Source of the DNA: Rickettsiales bacterium
GTDB taxonomy: Bacteria; Pseudomonadota; Alphaproteobacteria; Rs-D84
Length of the DNA stretch: 47,889 nucleotides
Assembly: GCA_031263295.1 (NCBI GenBank)
Contig: JAISGC010000055.1
Coordinates: 1-47,889, forward strand
Direction of reading: 5' to 3'
Shown: positions 14,692 to 22,490 of the stretch, piece after piece
Position numbering within the stretch: position 1 is the stretch's first letter
Layout: every line of letters begins with the position of its first letter
Position numbers and translations under genes: made by a program
Notes under the pieces: generated by a model
What the model saw: only the letters and a program-made list of their open reading frames with translations
The model's database searches: none
What the model was told of the DNA's origin: nothing

Positions 14692-16452
14692 CTACTTTTT
14701 ACGCACTTGTATATGCGCGTCGCGGAGCTGCTGCTCCGAGACCTCCGACGGCGAACCCATCAGCAAATCCTGGCCCCGCTGGTTCGCAGGAAATGCGACC
14801 TGTTCCCGTATCGCATCGTTGCCGACGATTTGCGAGATGATGCGCTCCAAGCCGAATGCGCAGCCCCCGTGCGGCGGCACGCCATAACCGAACGCCGAAT
14901 AAAGCCCGCCGAACTTTGTCTTCACTTCATCTTCGGACAGCCCGACGACCTCGAACAATTTCAGCATAACCGGCCGCGAATAATTGCGCAGACCGCCCGA
15001 ACAAATCTCGTGCCCGTTCAGGACCATATCGTATTGCCACGCCTTTAATTTCATAGGCTCCGACAGGTCGAGATTTTCGAGATCGCCCTGCGGCCGCGAG
15101 AAAGGATTATGTCCGAACGCGATTCCGTTCGGCGCGTTTTCGTCCGCCTCGAAAAACGGGAAGTCTTCAATCCAGCACAGGCGGAACTCGTTCGCGTCAA
15201 TCAGCCCAAGGTCTTCGCCGAACCGCGCGCGCAACTTTCCAGCCGCCTTGGCCGCGGCGTCGATTTTTTCGCAGATGAAAAACACGCTGTCGCCGTCGGC
15301 AAGCCCGCACACACTTTTGATTTTCTCAACGCGCGCGGCGTCCAACTTTTTCGCAACCGGGCCTTTCGCGCCCGCCGCGTCAAATACAATATAACCAAGA
15401 CCCGCCAGCCCGAGTTCTTCGGTCGCGAATCCTTCCGTTTTATCAAACCAAGACCGCGGCTTGTCCGCCGTTTTCGGCGCGGGCACCGCGCGCACGACGC
15501 TTCCGCTCGCGACCGCGTTCGCAAAGATTCCAAAGTCGGACCCGGCGAAAATATCAGACACATCCGAAATCAAAATCGGATTGCGCAGGTCCGGCTTGTC
15601 GGTTCCGTATTTCAGCATCGCGTCGTCAAATGCGATGTGCGGAATCTCGGCCGCAATTTTCGCATCGGGACGAAACGCCTTCAATAATTCCGGAATAATT
15701 TCGTCGCCGAGCGCGTGCACATCGGACTGCTCGACAAACGACATTTCTATATCCAACTGATAAAACTCCAACATTCTATCCGCGCGAAGGTCCTCGTCCC
15801 GCATACAGGGCGCGATTTGGAAATATTTGTCGAAGCCCGCGATTTGGAGCAGTTGCTTGAACTGCTGCGGCGCCTGGGGCAGCGCATAGAATTGCCCGTG
15901 GTGCAGCCGCGACGGGACCAGGAAATCCCGTGCGCCTTCGGGCGACGACACGGTTAAAATCGGCGTCTGAAACTCCGAGAATCCGAGCGACCACATTTTA
16001 TCGCGCAGCCACTTCATAATCTTGTTGCGCAGCAAAATATTTTTGTGCAATGTCTCGCGCCGCAAATCCAGGAAGCGATATTTGTATCGAATATCCTCGC
16101 CGACTTCGTCCTCGCCGAAGACCTGGAACGGCAGCGGATCGGCGGCCGAAAGTATATCGAACTTTTCGACTTTGATTTCGATTCCGCCGGTCGGGAGCTT
16201 GGGATTGATTTGGTCCGCCGCGCGGGCGACAACCGCGCCCGTTATGCGAATGACCGATTCGGGATGGACTTTTTCTATGTCGGCCGGGTCGCCGAAAACG
16301 CATTGCGTGATGCCGTAATTGTCGCGAAGGTCCACAAACAAAAGCCCGCCGTGATCGCGCACGCGATGCACCCAGCCCGACAATACGACCGATTGGCCCG
16401 CGGCCTTTGCCGTCAATTCCCCGCAACTATGAGTCCTGTAAATATTCGACAT
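14692..16452 (-). CDS. aspS: Aspartyl-tRNA synthetase
   Basis: A class II synthetase charging tRNA-Asp, in the cytoplasm. The 586 residues fit the long bacterial type with an N-terminal OB-fold anticodon-binding domain (SGWVHRVRDHGGLLFVDLRD), the catalytic core and the inserted GAD domain (~290-420, LGYIVFDAAGAKGPVAKKLD). Class II motifs seen: motif 2 region FQIAPCMRDEDLRADRM and motif 3 region GYGVPPHGGCAFGLERI. In alphaproteobacteria this enzyme is often non-discriminating and also makes Asp-tRNA-Asn for GatCAB; the sequence alone does not settle that. It is divergent from X RNA copy 1, whose promoter starts 66 nt away. Confidence 0.96.
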   Translation of the reverse strand: MSNIYRTHSCGELTAKAAGQSVVLSGWVHRVRDHGGLLFVDLRDNYGITQCVFGDPADIEKVHPESVIRITGAVVARAADQINPKLPTGGIEIKVEKFDILSAADPLPFQVFGEDEVGEDIRYKYRFLDLRRETLHKNILLRNKIMKWLRDKMWSLGFSEFQTPILTVSSPEGARDFLVPSRLHHGQFYALPQAPQQFKQLLQIAGFDKYFQIAPCMRDEDLRADRMLEFYQLDIEMSFVEQSDVHALGDEIIPELLKAFRPDAKIAAEIPHIAFDDAMLKYGTDKPDLRNPILISDVSDIFAGSDFGIFANAVASGSVVRAVPAPKTADKPRSWFDKTEGFATEELGLAGLGYIVFDAAGAKGPVAKKLDAARVEKIKSVCGLADGDSVFFICEKIDAAAKAAGKLRARFGEDLGLIDANEFRLCWIEDFPFFEADENAPNGIAFGHNPFSRPQGDLENLDLSEPMKLKAWQYDMVLNGHEICSGGLRNYSRPVMLKLFEVVGLSEDEVKTKFGGLYSAFGYGVPPHGGCAFGLERIISQIVGNDAIREQVAFPANQRGQDLLMGSPSEVSEQQLRDAHIQVRKK

Positions 16453-16517
16453 AAAATAAACCTTTTAACCAGCCGAGCATACAAAAGAAAAATTGGTTCT
16501 GCAAATATAAAAAGCCC

Positions 16518-16546
16518 TTTACAAAAAATCGCAAACCTTTTATAAT
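16518..16546 (+). promoter_or_regulatory. Promoter of X RNA copy 1
   Basis: TTTACA (16518-16523), a 17-nt spacer and TATAAT (16541-16546), with predicted start near 16553. Confidence 0.85.
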
Positions 16547-16552
16547 GTGAAA

Positions 16553-16753
16553 CGAACCAAGTTGGGAAACTTGGATCAAGGGCCGTGAGAAGCCTTCTTA
16601 AAGCGGTGCGTCGTTTTCGCATCGTAATCCGCGCATAAAAACCTTGACCGCGTGCGGTCTTTTTTTATGCGCCAATCCCCGTTATGGTCGGGGGGCCGCG
16701 ATAAGTAATTTCGCGGGATCATTACTTTAAGATGATTTCTCAACCCCCTGATC
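16553..16753 (+). ncRNA. X RNA copy 1: pseudoknotted leader RNA upstream of the cysteine-rich gene
   Basis: Helix LR: TCTTAAAG (16596-16603) with CTTTAAGA (16725-16732). Helix P1: GGTCGGGGG (from 16686) with CCCCC(T)GATC (16744-16753). They interleave as a pseudoknot. Hairpin 1 is CCAAGTT ggga AACTTGG; hairpin 2 is AGGGC ... GCCTT. After LR5' come a hairpin and CGTAATCC, then a long hairpin GCGCATAAAAA ... TTTTTTTATGCGC enclosing GACCGC gt GCGGTC, which resembles an intrinsic terminator (T run to 16667). It is the closest relative of X copy 2. The gene follows 80 nt downstream. Confidence 0.75.
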
Positions 16754-16833
16754 GCATCAAGATTTCCCAATGACGCCGCGCCGGACACCAATCATCCGGC
16801 ACGGCCAATAAAAACAAAACAGGGAGAACTCTC

Positions 16834-17322
16834 ATGAAAAAACTATTCGCGATTCTTGCAATCGCAACGACGGCGGCCCCGGCCGCGAAGATGTGCCTGC
16901 GGCACATATACAGTGTCAACGGATACAAATACGCATACAACAACCAGAACGGGGCGTTCGTCCTCGCCGCCGGAAACTGCCGCGGAACGGCGAGCAGCCA
17001 ATGCGGCGGCTATCCGCAAAGCGCGACATATGCGGGCGTCGGCGCGCCGACCGGATACGACTGCGACAATATTTTCGCGGCGGGCATATCGGCCTGCGTA
17101 GGAACCGGAAATGAGCCGACCCAGGACGCCGCCACCGGCGACATCTGCATGTGCAAAATGACCTGGCCGAAGGAATCGAATTGGATTTACGCGGCGACTC
17201 AGCCTTGGTCGACCGGCTATCCGGATTATTGCAGGCAGAACTGCGCGTCGCTGTGCGGATGCCATATGTATAACTCCGCCGCGCCGAACGCGTTCACATC
17301 GGCGATGTTCAGCGGGATATGA
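16834..17322 (+). CDS. Small secreted cysteine-rich protein (family with 12738-13136), function unknown
   Basis: A protein of 162 residues beginning MKKLFAILAIATTAAPAA, a short signal peptide, then MCLRHIYSVNGYKYAYNNQN. It has 14 cysteines, including DICMCKMTWPKE and CRQNCASLCGCHMYNS. The order of motifs (signal, C near the mature N-terminus, CxCxMTxP, C-terminal CxxxCxxxCGC) matches the gene at 12738-13136. Both genes share an ACAGGGAGAA Shine-Dalgarno region and an X RNA leader, so gene and leader appear to have duplicated together or been kept together. No known domain was seen. It is probably periplasmic or surface-exposed with several disulfides. Confidence 0.78.
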   Translation: MKKLFAILAIATTAAPAAKMCLRHIYSVNGYKYAYNNQNGAFVLAAGNCRGTASSQCGGYPQSATYAGVGAPTGYDCDNIFAAGISACVGTGNEPTQDAATGDICMCKMTWPKESNWIYAATQPWSTGYPDYCRQNCASLCGCHMYNSAAPNAFTSAMFSGI

Positions 17323-17352
17323 TTCAGCGCCGCGTTGGTCGAAAAACAACCA

Positions 17353-17382
17353 TTAGACACGCGCGGTTAAACTTTGTATAAT
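17353..17382 (+). promoter_or_regulatory. Promoter giving a leaderless ftsE transcript
   Basis: TTAGAC (17353-17358), an 18-nt spacer and TATAAT (17377-17382). The ATG of ftsE begins 7 nt after the -10 box, at the expected transcription start. No Shine-Dalgarno is present. Confidence 0.6.
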
Positions 17383-17389
17383 TCCCGAA

Positions 17390-18139
17390 ATGGAAAGCGG
17401 GAATATTATCTCTTTTATGGATGTCGGCACGCGCTACGAGGCCGGGCCCGAGATTCTGTCCAATGTGTCCTTCAACATAAACGCGGGCCAGTTTTTTTTC
17501 CTGACTGGGAAATCCGGCGCCGGGAAAACCACCCTGCTCCGTCTGATTTATCAGTTGCACAAGCAGACGCGCGGCCAGATTCGCCTGTTCGGGAAAAACA
17601 CCGCCAGTCTGACGCCCGACGACCTGGTAATTCTTCGTCGCAAGATGTCGATTGTGTTTCAGGAATATTCGCTGATTTCGCATTTGTCCGTCTTCGACAA
17701 TGTGGCGCTACCGCTGCGGGTGCGCGGGCATCCGGAGGCCGAGGTCTTGCCGACGGTTCTAAAAACTTTGCAGTGGGTGGGCCTCGAAAAATACGCGAAC
17801 GCGCGCCCGCTGTCATTGTCGGGCGGCCAGCAGCAAAAGGTCGCGGTCGCGCGCGCGGTCATAACCCGCCCGCGGATTTTATTGGCGGACGAGCCGACGG
17901 GCTCGCTCGACGACGATTCCGCGCACAAGCTGATGGACCTGTTCGTGAAAATGAAAGACAGCTATGGATGCGCGGTTGTGATTGCGACGCACAGCCAAAA
18001 CTTGATGGGCGCGTATGACTTTCACCGGATACGGGTCGAGAACGGCGCGGTGCGCTTTGCGAACGCGGGCGACGACGCGCGCGCCTTCGGCGAGGACTAC
18101 TTCGCGGATCTCTCCAAACGATTTTCGGATATAATATAA
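17390..18139 (+). CDS. ftsE: Cell-division ABC transporter ATP-binding protein FtsE
   Basis: A cytoplasmic ATPase of 249 residues that, with the membrane protein FtsX, controls septal peptidoglycan hydrolases. Walker A is GKSGAGKTTLLRLI, the Q-loop FQEYSLISHLSVFDNVALPL, the signature LSGGQQQKVAVARAV, Walker B RILLADEPTGSLDDD and the H-loop ATHSQ. The sequence around the Q-loop and DEPTGSLDD matches FtsE better than LolD. The usual partner ftsX is not next to it; an AI-2E family gene follows 11 nt later. The N-terminal extension is short. Alternative: a LolD-like or MacB-like ATPase. Confidence 0.8.
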   Translation: MESGNIISFMDVGTRYEAGPEILSNVSFNINAGQFFFLTGKSGAGKTTLLRLIYQLHKQTRGQIRLFGKNTASLTPDDLVILRRKMSIVFQEYSLISHLSVFDNVALPLRVRGHPEAEVLPTVLKTLQWVGLEKYANARPLSLSGGQQQKVAVARAVITRPRILLADEPTGSLDDDSAHKLMDLFVKMKDSYGCAVVIATHSQNLMGAYDFHRIRVENGAVRFANAGDDARAFGEDYFADLSKRFSDII

Positions 18140-18150
18140 AGGAGTAAAAA

Positions 18151-19149
18151 ATGAACAAAATATTTGCGGTGTTGGGCGGGGTCGGGGCGCTATGGTTCGG
18201 GCGAGACTTGTTGCTACCCATAATAACGGCGGTGTTTTTGTGGTATCTGACCATCGCCATCGGCTCTTACTATCGGCGCATCCTTAAAATAGGATGGCTG
18301 TCAAACGCGGCGGCGGGCGCGTCCTTGCTCGGCGTCGTCTGGGGATTCATCGAGCTGATTCGCCCGATGCTGTGGGACCTCTATAAACAGGCGCCGCAGA
18401 TTGCCGAAGGCGGCAAGCATCTTATCGCCGAGCTCTCCGAAATCGTCGGGACCGAGATTTCCTTCGCGGGCCTGCCGACATTACAGGAATCGATTATGGC
18501 CGCGGGCAACTCCTTGGCCTCGGGCGGCGCGGTTCTGGCCATGATAATAATCTATATGATTTTCATTTTCATAGAACAGGGTTCGTTCCCGAAAAAACTC
18601 CGCGCATTGTTCCCGCAGAATAAGCAGTTTGGAAAGGCGAGCTTCATACTGCACGCTATTGATTCCCAGATGAAAAAATATCTCGGCGTCAAGACCTTCG
18701 TGTCGCTGCTGCAAGGCTTCGCGTTTTATCTGTGCCTGGCGGTAATCGGGGTGCCGTTCGCAGCTCTATGGGGTTTCGGGCAGTTCCTGCTGAACTATAT
18801 TCCGACATTCGGCTCCATCGCGGCTACAACTCTGCCGATGCTCTATTCGTTCGCGATAAACGGCGACATAACCGATGTGATTCTTATCGGAATCTCGGGC
18901 GCGATTGTGAACTTGATATTCGGAAATATTCTGGACCCGAAGCTGACGGGCAAATCCTTGAACCTGTCGCCGCTGGCGATACTGGTCAGCCTGATATTCT
19001 GGGGGATGCTGTGGGGCAGCCTGGGGATGTTCTTCTCGGTTCCGATTTTGGTCGGCATCTATGTCGCGGCCGCCCAGTTCGAATGCACGCGCTGGATAGC
19101 AGTTCTGTTGTCCGCGGACGGACAGATACCGGATAAGAATGAAGAGTAG
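18151..19149 (+). CDS. AI-2E family (PerM/YdgG-like) membrane protein
   Basis: An inner-membrane protein of 332 residues with about eight hydrophobic segments and the family layout: an N-terminal helix pair, a soluble amphipathic stretch (~60-120) and a C-terminal bundle with FGQFLLNYIPTFGSIAATTL and GNILDPKLTGKSLNLSPLAI, which are typical AI-2E_transport motifs. Members have been proposed as exporters or antiporters; the substrate here cannot be read from sequence. It follows ftsE by 11 nt with an AAAGGAG Shine-Dalgarno, so the two are cotranscribed. The TAG stop lies in the edge of repeat C1. Confidence 0.85.
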   Translation: MNKIFAVLGGVGALWFGRDLLLPIITAVFLWYLTIAIGSYYRRILKIGWLSNAAAGASLLGVVWGFIELIRPMLWDLYKQAPQIAEGGKHLIAELSEIVGTEISFAGLPTLQESIMAAGNSLASGGAVLAMIIIYMIFIFIEQGSFPKKLRALFPQNKQFGKASFILHAIDSQMKKYLGVKTFVSLLQGFAFYLCLAVIGVPFAALWGFGQFLLNYIPTFGSIAATTLPMLYSFAINGDITDVILIGISGAIVNLIFGNILDPKLTGKSLNLSPLAILVSLIFWGMLWGSLGMFFSVPILVGIYVAAAQFECTRWIAVLLSADGQIPDKNEE

Positions 19150-19267
19150 AGAATAAGAGAAACGCAAACGCTTCGCGTTTGCAGAGAATAAGAGAATAGA
19201 ATTTGCTATCGCGCAATAACTTTATTTCAAGCTCAATTCTCTTATTCTCTCATTCTCTTATTCTCTA
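19146..19267. repeat. Repeat C1 (inverted AGAGAATA arrays)
   Basis: GAGAATAAGAGA units on the left, the inverse TTCTCTTATTCTCTCATTCT on the right, an internal hairpin GCAAACGC ttc GCGTTTGC, and a core TCGCGCAATAAC shared with the B repeats. It lies between the AI-2E gene and the DUF218 gene and supplies the stop codon of the former. Confidence 0.8.
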
Positions 19268-19277
19268 AAAATGGATT

Positions 19278-19808
19278 ATGATACTTTCTGGCCTACGAAT
19301 TCTTTTTTCGCCTTACGCATTGCCCGCGGTAATTTTCGCGGCGGGGTTTCTGGCGTTCAAGGCCGCGGTGCCCGAATGCGGGGCAATTGCGCCGGATGCG
19401 CAGATGTTCGTGCTGACCGGGGATGCGCGGCGGATTCCGTTCGCGCTGAAAATGCTCGACGATTATCCGAAGAGAAAATTATTCGTCATAGGCGCCGGGA
19501 CGCCCGCGATAGAAACGCCGCATCAGAACAGAATCGAAATCGAGAACAAATCGAAATCGACATACGAGAACGCGATTGCGATAAAACATATCGCGCGTAA
19601 AAAACTGCTGACATCGATTGTCGTTATAACGACCAGCGATCATATCAACCGGGCCATGTATCTGGCGCGGCGTCAGATGCCGATTATGAGCATCACCGCC
19701 TGCCCGGTGCCTCTATCGGGAATGCCCGCGGCGAAACGCCTGGACCGCTGGCTGACGGAATATGTGAAGTTTATCGGAACGATGCTGGGGATCAATTCCA
19801 AGGCATAA
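19278..19808 (+). CDS. DUF218 (YdcF/SanA-type) protein
   Basis: A protein of 176 residues with an N-terminal membrane helix (SPYALPAVIFAAGFLAFKAA) and a DUF218 domain: MFVLTGDARRIPFALKML, KRKLFVIGAG, SKSTYENAIAIKHI, and VVITTSDHINRAMYLARRQM. Family members (SanA, ElyC, YdcF) are linked to envelope integrity and peptidoglycan or polysaccharide metabolism. The start at 19278 gives the helix; an upstream ATG at 19271 is out of frame. It is probably part of the ftsE unit, although repeat C1 separates it from the previous gene. Confidence 0.8.
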   Translation: MILSGLRILFSPYALPAVIFAAGFLAFKAAVPECGAIAPDAQMFVLTGDARRIPFALKMLDDYPKRKLFVIGAGTPAIETPHQNRIEIENKSKSTYENAIAIKHIARKKLLTSIVVITTSDHINRAMYLARRQMPIMSITACPVPLSGMPAAKRLDRWLTEYVKFIGTMLGINSKA

Positions 19809-19815
19809 CTTTTAT

Positions 19816-19865
19816 GAGGTTATTCCAGAGCGCTTTCCTAATCCCTAGTCCTAATCCTAGTCCTT
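19816..19865. repeat. Fused half repeats Z and B
   Basis: GGTTATTCCAGAGCGC is a single end of repeat Z. It runs directly into CCTAATCCCTAGTCCTAATC, a single arm of repeat B. Neither has its partner arm nearby, so this is a recombination scar or a chimeric remnant. Confidence 0.7.
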
Positions 19866-19890
19866 AAAAATGCCCCGAAGGGGCATTTTT
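19866..19890. terminator. Bidirectional intrinsic terminator
   Basis: AAAAATGCCCC gaa GGGGCATTTTT lies between the converging DUF218 and outer-membrane protein genes, with A and T runs on both sides. Confidence 0.88.
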
Positions 19891-20801
19891 TATATCATCG
19901 CTTTCAGGCCGATGCGCCAGAACGCCTCGTTCGTGTCGAAGTCTTTTATGAACGAGCCGCTGCTGTCCTTTTTGCCGCAGCGCGGATCGCTCGGGCAAGT
20001 AAGCGCCTTTTGGTTTATATCCGTCCGGCTGATGTCGCCCAACCACAGGCTCTCGTGCCGGATGCCCGCCGCCAGGGTCAGAGCCGCCGTGTCCACAAAC
20101 GCCCACTCATAGTTCAGGGTCGCGCTCATCGACGCCAGCCCCAGGCCATATGTGTCGATTTTTATGCCCGTCATCCCGGACGAGTTCCGCCAGTCCATCT
20201 GGTTATAGAGCACGCCCGCGCCGATTGACGCGTCCAATGACATCTTCGAGCGGTTGCCGCGATAGAAATCGAATGTTCCGCCGTAATAGGCAACCAGGGT
20301 GTTGATGTCGACGATTTCGTCCTTCCAATGGTTGGTCGCGTTCAGGTCCAATTGATTCGACGGCGGAGTCGTCGCCTTCAAGGACTTCTTGCCGGTGCGG
20401 TCCAGCTCGATGCGCGAATAGCGAACGCCCCAGCGCGTGTCGACGCGCTCGTATTTGGACAGGTTCTTCCAGGCGTCGAAGCCGTAGTATTTCGTATCGA
20501 CCTTTCCGTTCGACCACGAGTTCAGAGATATGTTCATATCGTCGTCGCTCTGATAGCCGCCGCCCATAGCATACCAGAAGTTGAGGCCCCAGTTCTTTTT
20601 CTCGACGCCGAACTCGGCGCCCGAGAGATTGACATCGCGCCAGGTCAGGATGCTGCCCGCGTTGTTTTTAAGCGCGACTTCGAGCCGCGGGGCGATGCCC
20701 TGGGCCGAGAGTTTGAGCTTGTCGTCAGCGGGCGCGTCGTAAAATCCGGCGTTCGCCGCCGCGGGCAGCATCACAGCCGCCGCGAGAATATAGTTTTTCA
20801 T
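19890..20801 (-). CDS. Outer-membrane beta-barrel protein, 303 residues
   Basis: Signal peptide MKNYILAAAVMLPAAANA, then a long run of amphipathic strands (WGLNFWYAMGGGYQSDDDMN, RWGVRYSRIELDRTG, ATLNYEWAFVDTAALTLAAG) typical of a 10-12-stranded barrel. The extreme C-terminus (AFWRIGLKAMI) lacks the classical terminal Phe. The final stop lies at the edge of the shared terminator. An AAGGATTCC Shine-Dalgarno precedes the start. No specific family was recognised. Repeat B3 lies directly upstream. Confidence 0.75.
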   Translation of the reverse strand: MKNYILAAAVMLPAAANAGFYDAPADDKLKLSAQGIAPRLEVALKNNAGSILTWRDVNLSGAEFGVEKKNWGLNFWYAMGGGYQSDDDMNISLNSWSNGKVDTKYYGFDAWKNLSKYERVDTRWGVRYSRIELDRTGKKSLKATTPPSNQLDLNATNHWKDEIVDINTLVAYYGGTFDFYRGNRSKMSLDASIGAGVLYNQMDWRNSSGMTGIKIDTYGLGLASMSATLNYEWAFVDTAALTLAAGIRHESLWLGDISRTDINQKALTCPSDPRCGKKDSSGSFIKDFDTNEAFWRIGLKAMI

Positions 20802-20818
20802 TTTGGAATCCTTTTTTA

Positions 20819-20912
20819 AGGACTAGGATTAGGACTAGGACTAGGTGGAGCCCGTTGTTGCGCCGAAGCGCGATAACAAGCCACACCTAGTCCTAGTCCT
20901 AATCCTAGTCCT
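20819..20912. repeat. Repeat B3
   Basis: AGGACTAGGATTAGGACTAG on the left, the inverse CTAGTCCTAATCCTAGTCCT on the right, core GTTGTTGCGCCGAAGCGCGATAAC. It fills the gap between two outer-membrane protein genes on the minus strand. Confidence 0.85.
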
Positions 20913-20917
20913 GCATT

Positions 20918-21520
20918 TTAGAACGCATACCTTGCGCCGAGGGTGAGCGTCATGTCGGTATAGTCGAACGCGGCGCCGGATTTCGCCTTGGTGTCGACGC
21001 TCGTCAGGCGCAGCCCGAGATCCGCGGTCCATTTTTCATTGACCGAGTATGACGCGCCGATTGCGCCGGCCCAAGCGAACGAGCCCTCGATTTTCGGATC
21101 GATCTTTTGGCCGAAGGCCTTGACCGAATAAGACGGCATCGCGTATCCGACGCCGAGTCCGACGAACGGCTTGACCTTCCAGTCTTTCGCGCCGAAGTCG
21201 TTATAAAGATGTATCATCGCCAGCGACTGGCCCAATGTGGTCGTCGCGCCGTTTTGTTTTTTGCTGCCGGTCAGGTAATCGAACGACAGCTCGCCGCGAA
21301 CGCTCGACGACAAAAGCCCGTCGGAGGCGCGGGTAAATCCGACGAACGCGCCCGCGCCCATCGAGTTTATGTTCAGGTCCTTGCTGCCGTGATTGCCGTC
21401 TATGGACGCGACGCCGTATCCGAGACGCGCGCCGGCATAGCCCTGTTTTTCAGGAGCAGCATACGCCGCCGTTGACAGCATAACAGCCGCCAGCGACGGC
21501 AGCGCCAAGTAATGTTTCAT
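20918..21520 (-). CDS. Outer-membrane beta-barrel protein (OMP_b-brl type)
   Basis: A protein of 200 residues. The start at 21520 is chosen for its AAAGGA Shine-Dalgarno and its signal peptide MKHYLALPSLAAVMLSTAAY. The mature part has the glycine-rich start GYAGARLGYGVASI and strand pattern of 8-stranded barrels (VKPFVGLGVGYAMPSY, SFAWAGAIGASYSVNEKWTA), closing with TLTLGARYAF, a proper terminal Phe. A strong promoter lies 57-85 nt upstream of the start codon. It is probably a major surface protein and the first gene of a unit with the barrel gene that follows. Confidence 0.85.
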   Translation of the reverse strand: MKHYLALPSLAAVMLSTAAYAAPEKQGYAGARLGYGVASIDGNHGSKDLNINSMGAGAFVGFTRASDGLLSSSVRGELSFDYLTGSKKQNGATTTLGQSLAMIHLYNDFGAKDWKVKPFVGLGVGYAMPSYSVKAFGQKIDPKIEGSFAWAGAIGASYSVNEKWTADLGLRLTSVDTKAKSGAAFDYTDMTLTLGARYAF

Positions 21521-21576
21521 GATATATCCTTTGTTATATTGTTGAGAAAAAGGAATGTTTGCCTTTTTCATTGAGG

Positions 21577-21605
21577 ATTATAGCAACTGGATTTTAGGTT
21601 GGCAA
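21577..21605 (-). promoter_or_regulatory. Promoter for the barrel gene starting at 21520
   Basis: On the minus strand, TTGCCA (21605-21600), a 17-nt spacer and TATAAT (21582-21577). The leader is about 50 nt. Confidence 0.8.
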
Positions 21606-21656
21606 CAAAAATAAACGCTTTTTATCGCCATCGATTTATGATAAAATAATCGCGAG

Positions 21657-21977
21657 ATGAAAAAACTGCTATTTCTTTTGCCGATGGTTGTTCCCTTCGC
21701 GGGGATGGCCAAGTATAACTGCACGATAAAATACACCAGCTGCAACGAGCAGGCGATACGCAATATCCAGGATCCGGGCGGCCAGAACAAGGTCTGCAAG
21801 CGCAGCTGCACGCCGACGCCCGCCAGCAACTGCGCGCCCGATTCCTGCACGCCGCAGGGAAACCAATGCACAAATTGGAGCACGATTTTGAACAACTGCA
21901 AGACGAAGCCAGCAGCCGAGGTTCTTGGATGCATAGTCAAGGCGGTTCAGGATGTTCCGCAAACGGCAACTTGGTAA
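21657..21977 (+). CDS. Small secreted cysteine-rich protein, third type
   Basis: A protein of 106 residues with a signal peptide (MKKLLFLLPMVVPFAGMA) and 12 cysteines (YNCTIKYTSCNEQ, VCKRSCTPTPASNCAPDSCT, NNCKTKPAAEVLGC). It resembles the proteins at 12738-13136 and 16834-17322 in size, export signal and cysteine density, but the specific CxCxMTxP motif is absent, so it is at most a distant relative. A possible AATAAT -10 box ends 6 nt before the ATG, which would make it leaderless. An intrinsic terminator follows. Function unknown. Confidence 0.68.
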   Translation: MKKLLFLLPMVVPFAGMAKYNCTIKYTSCNEQAIRNIQDPGGQNKVCKRSCTPTPASNCAPDSCTPQGNQCTNWSTILNNCKTKPAAEVLGCIVKAVQDVPQTATW

Positions 21978-21981
21978 ATAA

Positions 21982-22003
21982 CGGCGCTTCGGCGCCGATT
22001 TTT
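21982..22003 (+). terminator. Intrinsic terminator after the cysteine-rich gene
   Basis: CGGCGC ttcg GCGCCG followed by a T run, 5 nt after the stop codon. Confidence 0.85.
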
Positions 22004-22029
22004 ATTTTGCAAGGGAATACCGCCCAGCT

Positions 22030-22423
22030 GGTGTTCCCCTCCTTTGGAGGGGTGGCCGCGAAGGGCGGCGGGGTGGTGCTTGTCGCTGGCACCGCCAAAA
22101 CCAAAACGATTTCCGAAGGAAATCGTCATACCGGCGAAGGCCGGTATCCACTGCTTTCACGCAAGCCATAACTTATAAATTATAACAAGCCTTCTGGCAG
22201 TGGATCCCGGGTCGACAATCCACCCGGATTGTCTCCGTGCCGGGATGACGAGTTCTTTATGTTATTGCAAAATAGTGAATGTAAGGTTTATAGACCCTAT
22301 CCCCGCCTACGCGGGGATGACAAAAGTTTGCTTTGCAAACTTTTGTTTTGGTTTAGCCAGTGCAAATGTGAAGCACCACCCCGCCCCGCTTCGCGGGGCA
22401 CCCCTCCAAAGGAGGGGAACACC
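22030..22423. repeat. Repeat A3, split by a nested H element
   Basis: The left end GGTGTTCCCCTCCTTTGGAG and the inverse right end are the same as in A1 and A2, but ~390 bp apart instead of ~140 because element H1 (22103-22350) has entered the interior. No gene lies between 21978 and 22490. Confidence 0.8.
22103..22350. repeat. Repeat H1 (CCCGC-type inverted repeats), nested in A3
   Basis: Chain of hairpins: ATTTCC gaa GGAAAT, ATACCGGC gaag GCCGGTAT, ATCCCGG...CCGGGAT and ATCCCCGC ctac GCGGGGAT, closing with AAAAGTTTG ctt TGCAAACTTTTG. The segment TGAATGTAAGGTTTA followed by the CCCCGCC hairpin and ATGACAAAA is shared with H2 (38651-38834). The hairpins recall Neisseria dRS3-like repeats (ATTCCC...GGGAAT), but this is analogy only. 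Confidence 0.75.
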
Positions 22424-22490
22424 CGCGTGAAGGCATTGCCACTCTTTCGCTCTTGCATTCCATCCCTAAATCTAATACCATACCGCGGCT

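Noticed and set aside
16553..16753. X RNA as 6S RNA, tmRNA or RNase P RNA
   Set aside because: Five divergent copies with gene-proximal placement do not fit these single-copy RNAs, and no tRNA-like ends, tag reading frame or RNase P core motifs were seen. An Rfam search would settle it.
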